Assembly: GCA_963920525.1 (NCBI GenBank)
Contig: OY986435.1
Location: forward strand, 172,151,827 to 172,215,826
Direction: 5' to 3'
Origin: Dichetophora obliterata
Lineage: Eukaryota; Arthropoda; Insecta; Diptera; Sciomyzidae
DNA: 64,000 bases
Part shown: positions 58,746-64,000 of the stretch, piece by piece
Layout: each line of letters opens with the position of its first letter
How positions within the stretch are numbered: the first letter of the stretch is position 1
The notes under the pieces: model-generated
Database searches by the model: none
What the model was told of the DNA's origin: nothing
Seen by the model: only the letters and a program-made list of their open reading frames with translations
Made by a program: the position numbers and the translations under genes

Positions 58746-61450
58746 GTACAAGTTTAGTAAACAGTTTTCTCCGTGTATTTATTGGAATTTTGAAAGTGTT
58801 AGTTTAGAAATAAAATAAAAAATATTCAAAACTAAGTCTTCTTTTTTTGCAAATTATACCAACACGTTCTGCTATGTTCCTGTGCGATCACTGTGTATGC
58901 TAAGGGATGCACATCCGTTCAAACGGATCTCGCCCATTGAATTACGGAGGTATTTTTTTCGAAATTTTAGGGATGAGAACGATATCTCATTTACCTAAAA
59001 TTAATAAAATTTTGGAGAGAGAAAAACTTTAAAATAAACTTCAAAATTCTTAAAACCCAAAATTCACAAAATTACTTAAACTATTGACCCAAAATTTTTC
59101 CTCGGATCGAAATTCTGAAAAATGTAAGTCAACTTTTTATAGCTCATGAGTATCTTCAAACATTTCTCAAAAATTAAGCCAGGCTTAGACTCATATCTTT
59201 AATTCAAAAGTTAATTGTTTAAAAACTCTTGACTATAAAAAAGCCACAATGAAAGGGGAAAAAATGTATTTAATAAAAACTTGTTTTGTGCCGTAAATTG
59301 CGAAGAGGCTGTGATCCAATGCCGCCATAAGCAGATCTAAAGAAAACGCAGAGCTAACAATTAGCTTAATTTGCGTATTTGTAGTGAGCCAGCGACAAGA
59401 CCATGGATGCTGAAATTTTAATTTTCGATAACCGCTCAAGATAAAATAAAAATCAGTTGTTGGCTGAAGTATACTTTAAAATATTTGAAGGTTTTTTCAG
59501 TATACATGTGCATGTCATGGCTTCACTGTTATCATCACTACCATCATCTACAACTGCCGATGTCAAGGGTAGTGAAAACAATTATGATGGTAATTTTGAA
59601 TGTATCACGTTTGATCTGATAAATCAAGATCCTTTTTTTTAACTATTGTTGTTTACACGATTTAACTCATAACTAAGACTTTTACACGTAAACCTCAACC
59701 TCAGTATCTGATTTGTTAAGTTTTTTTAGAGCATATTAAAGTGATTCAAGGAAATAATTATTTAAATGCATTAATTTTTATTAAAATTTCGATCCTCTGG
59801 GAGGGTTTGAACTCCGAAATTCCCCCTTGGCCACGGCCCTGACTCTATTTGCTCTAAGAAGCGGTAACTTTTACTGTGATAAATGGCTCGTAGACAAACT
59901 GTCACCGGGTGTTGTTGGTATACAAATAAATTTGAAATGACTTTATTAAGAACTTTGAGCAAAAGTTCCCACAAATCTTAATTCAAAGTTCGTTCCTCAC
60001 CAAATAATCAACATAAAAAGAGGCCTGAAATATTACCCAATAAATTCTGAGAAACCAAACTTTAACCAATAAAATGACCGTAAGCCACGAGTTAATGAAT
60101 TTTTAAACAAAGTGAAAGTGTCGTTCATATTTCTTAATATGTTCCGATTAATTGTATTGAGCAATACTTTCACAACACCACCTGAGTTTGCTTCCTCATG
60201 TAATTATTGCTTAAACAGCCTGCTGAATGCGTTAAGTTAAAAAACTCACAAACTGACCTTCAACTTATAGAGCGCAAGCACAAAAATTTAATGAAGGAAT
60301 AAATATTAAGTGTAGAATAATTTTTGCTCTCAAGCCGGCTACGTTACAAGTTTAAAACCAAACGGATGGCTATTTTCAATCTGAGCCAGACAATCAAGGA
60401 AGCTGCATTATTTAAATTGGGATATGTAGCAGAAGGAACCTGATCTTGATTCTCTCAGACAATGGAAAACCCAGTGTAAAATAGGAATTCCCAAACAAAT
60501 GCACTATAGCATTAACAATGAAAAGGTAAAAACCAAAAGTATCATCAACTGGTTTCTTTAATGTTAAGTGAACAACAAAAATGAAGTAACAAAATATCTC
60601 TAAAGCTGTGTAAACGTTATCAAGGCCACTGCAAATAGCGGCTATGTGGTCAGCATCATGTTCATAACGTGAAATGAGCGGATCTTGTTGGCAGGTCAAG
60701 TACAAGGTTTTTGTTCCACAGCTACTTTCGATCCAAAAACTATTATGCAAAACAAGCGATTTTTAGTTACAGGTTGTGGGTTGGCCCAAAAATGGTACGA
60801 ATGCTTACAGCAATAGTTTAACTGATATTTGAAGATCTGCACTGGAGTGACATCCCCGCCTAAATTACAACAAAACACCTTTGACATGTTATTAATCCCA
60901 CACAAATTGCGTGCATGTTTGTCACCCCGTTTGTAACGCCCGCAAAGAGACGTAACAGGTATAGATAAGTATATACATATATACATATAATTATTAATGA
61001 TCAGCATCACCTTCAGAGTCGATTTAGTTTTTCAGTCTGTGATAACAAAAACAGCCGTAGTTTTGGAACTATCGTTATGAAATTCAAACATAAGTTTCTT
61101 TTTGCCAAATTAAGATCAAGCCCGTAATGGATTAAAATAACGACTACGAGTACCTCCCATTTAAAGTGATTTTATCAAAACAGTGAAAACTCTTTCAATT
61201 AAAAAAGACACAGTTTCGATAGTATCGTAAATTTAGACGTAGAGTTCCTTTTTATGCAGTAATAAATAAAAAATTATGGTTTTTTTAATTTATATTTTTC
61301 AAAACTATTTTAAAGCATTTTATCTTCTAAATAAAATTATTTAAAAATAAATTTGTGTTGTATACTACTTTTCGTTTGATATTTTTATAGCTGAGTTTGT
61401 AATTCTTGTTAATTTTTGTGTTTGTTTAACATAAAAGAAATTAAAAAATT
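58746..61450. other. no gene recognised
   Basis: Two overlapping minus-strand open frames at 60412-60750 and 60696-61010 are somewhat longer than chance and of less AT-biased composition, with several Cys (GRYKRGDKHARNLCGINN, FCCNLGGDVTP). I do not recognise a family and they are in different frames, so they could be a decayed transposon ORF. The rest is AT-rich and empty. Confidence 0.35.
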
Positions 61451-61454
61451 TCGG

Positions 61455-61680
61455 CCTTTGTAGTCCAGTAAAGAGTGCGCTAGACTATCAACTCAGAGGA
61501 CCCGGGCTCGAATCCGGGTTTGGGCATGGTTCTTTTAGCTTTCTTTGTTCTTTACTACATTTAAGAATTATTGACACAAAAAATCCACAGCGAAATTGGT
61601 TTGGAAATGCTTGCCGAGGTTAGGGCATTACACTTCCCTCAGTTATAAGCAATTCTAATTTTTTTTTACGTTTGTTCAGC
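61455..61680 (+). repeat. tRNA-headed SINE
   Basis: The head reads CCTTTGTAGTCCAGTAAAGA (A box) and CCCGGGCTCGAATCCGGG (B box/T arm, 61500-61518, loop one base too long for a normal tRNA). Acceptor ends pair only at the outer three bases. The body has AATCCACAGCGAAATTGGTT and TGCTTGCCGAGGTTAGGGCA and ends near a T run at 61661. The imperfect T loop and anticodon stem argue for a SINE rather than a working tRNA gene. Confidence 0.6.
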
Positions 61681-62521
61681 CCAACCGATAATTCACGTAT
61701 GGTTCCAATCAATTCTTCTAATAGTCTATCCTTTTCCTTTCAGGTCAAAGGCCAACCGTTGTTTGTATAAGGCGCATGCCTTTGTTCCTTGATTAGTTTT
61801 ATAAAAAAAAGAAGTTATTTTTATTATATGGAAATAAATATTTCGGAAACATATGAATTATTTATTTTTCCTATAGTAAATAGCATACATATGTATTTTT
61901 TAAAAGTAATTTCAAATTTAAATTTTAGTTAACAAAATATATTTTTAATATATTGTAAAAATATAATGCATTAAATAAATAATTCAAATTTTAATGATAT
62001 TTAAAAAATAACGTATGCGTAAATTTACGTAGTAGTATTATATACTGGCTCTGTAGCTACACGCATCTGTATTCTCTATTGTATTTATCCTGCTGAAAAA
62101 ACAAAACCAATAACAAATGACAAAAACGAAAGCAACTGATGTTATGTATGTATGTACATTTTACATACACATCTATTAATAACAACAACAAAAGCAACAC
62201 AATAACAAACGACACGATTGCTTTAGTTTTTTATTTTAACTGAAACGGTTTTTTTTTTTAAATATCGTCATATGAAAAAGTAAAAAATATAAAATTTTTA
62301 AGACAAAAACAAGATGAAAATTGCACCGTTTTTGGAAGAAAAATTTTGAATCTTTTATGAAAAAATATTTCCAAGAAGTAAATCTTAATGAGCTATAACT
62401 TCTTCGCTTTTGAGTGGATGAAACCATATTTTTATTTTTAAAGTTTTGTTTAGTGCTTTAAATTATAGCAAATAAAATGGCTATTACTTTTGGTTTTATG
62501 TTAAAAGTTATAGCCATTTAA
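61681..62521. other. no gene seen
   Basis: AT-rich DNA up to the TTAA that borders the piggyBac-like element. Confidence 0.5.
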
Positions 62522-62745
62522 CCTTCTGTCAGTGCATAGGGGTCAAATTGACCCCAGTCTTTGTAAAAGTGATTTAATAAGGTTTTACACCAACTTACTA
62601 TACCAAGCAACTAGATAAGCCTCAACTAATGTTTAACTCACACATTGCAAAAAAAATAATCGAAAAAACATTATAAATGACTAAGCTACGACAGTTTTAA
62701 GCAAGTCAAGCATATTTTGGTGCATTGGGGTTAATCTGACCCCAA

Positions 62746-62925
62746 TTATTTTGCTATGCATTTTGTATTTAGTTTTAAATTTCTTTGTGTTTTAGGTGAT
62801 TTCCCGTTTAGCAATTTATTTGTGTTTTAGGTGATTTCCCGTGTAACAATTATTTTGTTATGCATTTTGTATTTAGTTTTAAATTTCTTTGTGTTTTAGG
62901 GGATTTCCCGTGTAACAATATATTG
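62746..62925 (+). repeat. tandem duplication in the piggyBac leader
   Basis: AATTATTTTGYTATGCATTT and the following sequence to GATTTCCCGT occur at 62746 and 62847 (about 100 bp apart). The shorter GTGTTTTAGGTGATTTCCCG unit occurs three times (about 62788, 62822, 62891). Non-coding. Confidence 0.75.
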
Positions 62926-63073
62926 AAGTTCTTTCTTTTGCAAATGCAAAAATTGAAAATAGAAAACATTCAGTGTTTTCTATTCAACACATATGAATAG
63001 AGGTGTTTTTATTATAAATTTATTTGTCTGTAATAATTATAAATATATTCACATAAATAACTATTATTATAAG

Positions 63074-63149
63074 GTGAGTATATATATTTTTTTTATTACT
63101 TTATGTAGTGTAATTTTCTATGCATATAATAATTTGTTTTGTTATTTAG
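63074..63149 (+). other. candidate 76-bp intron in piggyBac 5' UTR
   Basis: A near-perfect donor AAG|GTGAGTAT at 63071-63081 and an acceptor TTGTTTTGTTATTTAG ending at 63149, directly before the ATG at 63150. The length is normal for short fly introns. It suggests the transposase mRNA is spliced just before the start codon. Confidence 0.6.
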
Positions 63150-64000
63150 ATGGCCCTAAAAAGACAAAATAGCCAGGATATTCGAAATCTTTTCGATAGC
63201 ATTACCGAATCTGATGAGGAAGAGGTAGCAGATGATAACATTGATAGTGACTTTTCTGATTGTGATTTAGCAGCAGATGAAGCTGCTGTTGAATTGCAAA
63301 ATATAGAAAACGAAGAAGAAAATATAGAAACTGGTGAAGAAGAAGAAGTACAAAATATTGAAACTGATGAGGAACCTGAAGTGGAAGAAGAAGGAATTTG
63401 GTATTACGCGCAAAATAAAAAGTACAAAAGAAAATGGAGAGCAAGTCCACCAAATGTAACCAGAGTTCGCGACTTTCAGATCTTGAGAGAACGACAAGGA
63501 ATTTCTGCAGAAACAGCTGTAAATATAAATACTCATCTGTCCGCATTCAAAAAATTAGTTCCAGAGACATTAATAAATGTAATAGTGGCCGAAACAAATA
63601 GAAAAGCTCGCCATTTCTACACTATAAATAGTAACCCTGCACGTATTTGGTATGATACAAATTCAAATGAAATTTATGCCCTGATTGGTATACTTATATA
63701 CGCTGGTGTTCATAAAAACTGGGACGAAAGATTGGATGAATTGTACCGCCTCGACAATCGTCCTTTTTATCGGGCTGCAATGTCATTACAAAGAGTGCAG
63801 CAGCTTTTACGATTCCTGCGCTTCGACAATTATCAGACTAGAGCAGAACGTTTGAAGGAAGATAAGCTAGCAGCTTTCCGTGATGTTTGGAATATGTTTT
63901 TGGCAAATATCAAAGGACCTTATAAACCATCATCATTCTTAACTATAGATGAACAATTGGTATTAACTCGTGGCCGATGTTCATTCAGACAGTATATACC
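63150..64000 (+). CDS. piggyBac-like transposase, 3' partial
   Basis: An ATG at 63150 opens a frame with no stop through the right edge (283 codons). The N-terminus is very acidic (SDEEEVADDNIDSDFSDCDL, then a Glu-rich stretch to about residue 85), as in piggyBac transposases. Recognisable catalytic-domain parts are VRDFQILRERQGISAETAV, NEIYALIGILIYAGVHKNWD, FYRAAMSLQRVQQLLRFLRF, KLAAFRDVWNMF and FLTIDEQLVLTRGRCSFRQY. The last is the region of the first catalytic Asp of DDE_Tnp_1_7 (piggyBac D268). The rest of the DDD core and the C-terminal Cys-rich domain lie outside. It cuts and reinserts the element at TTAA. No damage was seen. Minus-strand open frames over it (63202-63546) are shadows. 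Confidence 0.88.
   Translation, partial: MALKRQNSQDIRNLFDSITESDEEEVADDNIDSDFSDCDLAADEAAVELQNIENEEENIETGEEEEVQNIETDEEPEVEEEGIWYYAQNKKYKRKWRASPPNVTRVRDFQILRERQGISAETAVNINTHLSAFKKLVPETLINVIVAETNRKARHFYTINSNPARIWYDTNSNEIYALIGILIYAGVHKNWDERLDELYRLDNRPFYRAAMSLQRVQQLLRFLRFDNYQTRAERLKEDKLAAFRDVWNMFLANIKGPYKPSSFLTIDEQLVLTRGRCSFRQYI

Larger units (their letters stand above)
62522..64000 (+). mobile_element. piggyBac-like element, left part
   Basis: TTAA at 62518-62521 is followed by CCTTCTGTCAGTGCATAGGG. TTAA targets and CCYT starts define piggyBac ends. A palindrome GGGGTCAAATTGACCCC lies at 62539-62555 and a related GGGGTTAATCTGACCCC at 62728-62744, as subterminal inverted repeats. A leader with an intron and the transposase ORF follow. 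The right end is beyond the window. Confidence 0.85.

Noticed and set aside
61455..61530. Working tRNA gene
   Set aside because: The T loop is one base too long, the acceptor pairs only three bases and the anticodon stem does not form; better explained as a SINE head.
63202..63546. Two minus-strand open frames of 89-114 codons
   Set aside because: They are shadows of the piggyBac-like transposase on the plus strand, made open by its Glu-rich coding.

Overview
The window looks like transposon-rich, AT-rich DNA from an animal genome, most likely a higher (cyclorrhaphan) fly. The basis is the set of element families: BEL/Pao, Jockey-like and RTE-like non-LTR elements, a non-LTR group with RNase H, mariner, hAT and piggyBac elements, and tRNA-derived SINEs including one whose body resembles a SINE common in Diptera. 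The species cannot be named from the sequence. I found no convincing host protein gene, rRNA gene, CRISPR array or bacterial operon. Nearly everything with coding character is a transposable element or its relic.

Layout. 1-4790: 3' part of a BEL/Pao retrotransposon with an open pol frame entering from the left edge, a second ORF (zinc knuckles plus protease-like region) behind a splice-acceptor-like site, and a candidate 3' LTR. 5430-6080: mariner relic (-). 6362-16037: a nest. Tc1-like terminal repeats with TA on each outer side enclose a Jockey-like retrotransposon (-), whose ORF1 is split by a 4305-bp hAT element (18-bp inverted repeats, perfect 8-bp duplication GCTTCAAC) and flanked by a 903-bp foldback element. 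16640-18172: RT/RNase H non-LTR relic (+). 19127-21883: mariner-family element with 32-bp terminal repeats and a broken transposase, enlarged by other DNA that includes a THAP-like exon and a hairpin element. 24600-26075: two hexamer satellites, one a long G-quadruplex-prone (TATGGG)n array, on either side of an inverted repeat.

26650-28480: Jockey-like relic (-). 29150-29881: cluster of short degenerate CGGCCG-type repeats. 30420-33800: large foldback element with arms of about 590-690 bp and a SINE plus a small hairpin MITE inside. 35795-37674: RTE-like copy (-) with a 13-bp target duplication. 38405-39260: RNase H-group non-LTR relic (-). 39430-40602: mariner-family transposase (+), open over 349 codons. 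41270-46459: an inverted-repeat element that received a Jockey-like element (-), which itself received a 1493-bp hAT with perfect 8-bp duplication. 46961-47622: second RTE-like copy (+) with an 11-bp duplication. 47.9-54.8 kb: mostly AT-rich DNA with a SINE and a dispersed repeat. 54870-56040: RNase H-group relic (+). 56140-56465: SINE (-). 58080-58745: inverted-repeat element with a tRNA-like box at its centre. 61455-61680: tRNA-headed SINE. 62522-64000: left end and apparently intact transposase start of a piggyBac-like element that runs off the right edge.

The genes do not form a pathway. They record successive insertions. Relative ages can be read from the nesting: the hAT copies are younger than the retrotransposons they split, and those are younger than the inverted-repeat elements around them. 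The copies most likely to have been recently active are the piggyBac-like element, the BEL/Pao element and the mariner at 39.4 kb. Three target-site joins (10343/14649, 42613/44107 and the RTE duplications) are exact in the sequence and are the most secure structural calls.
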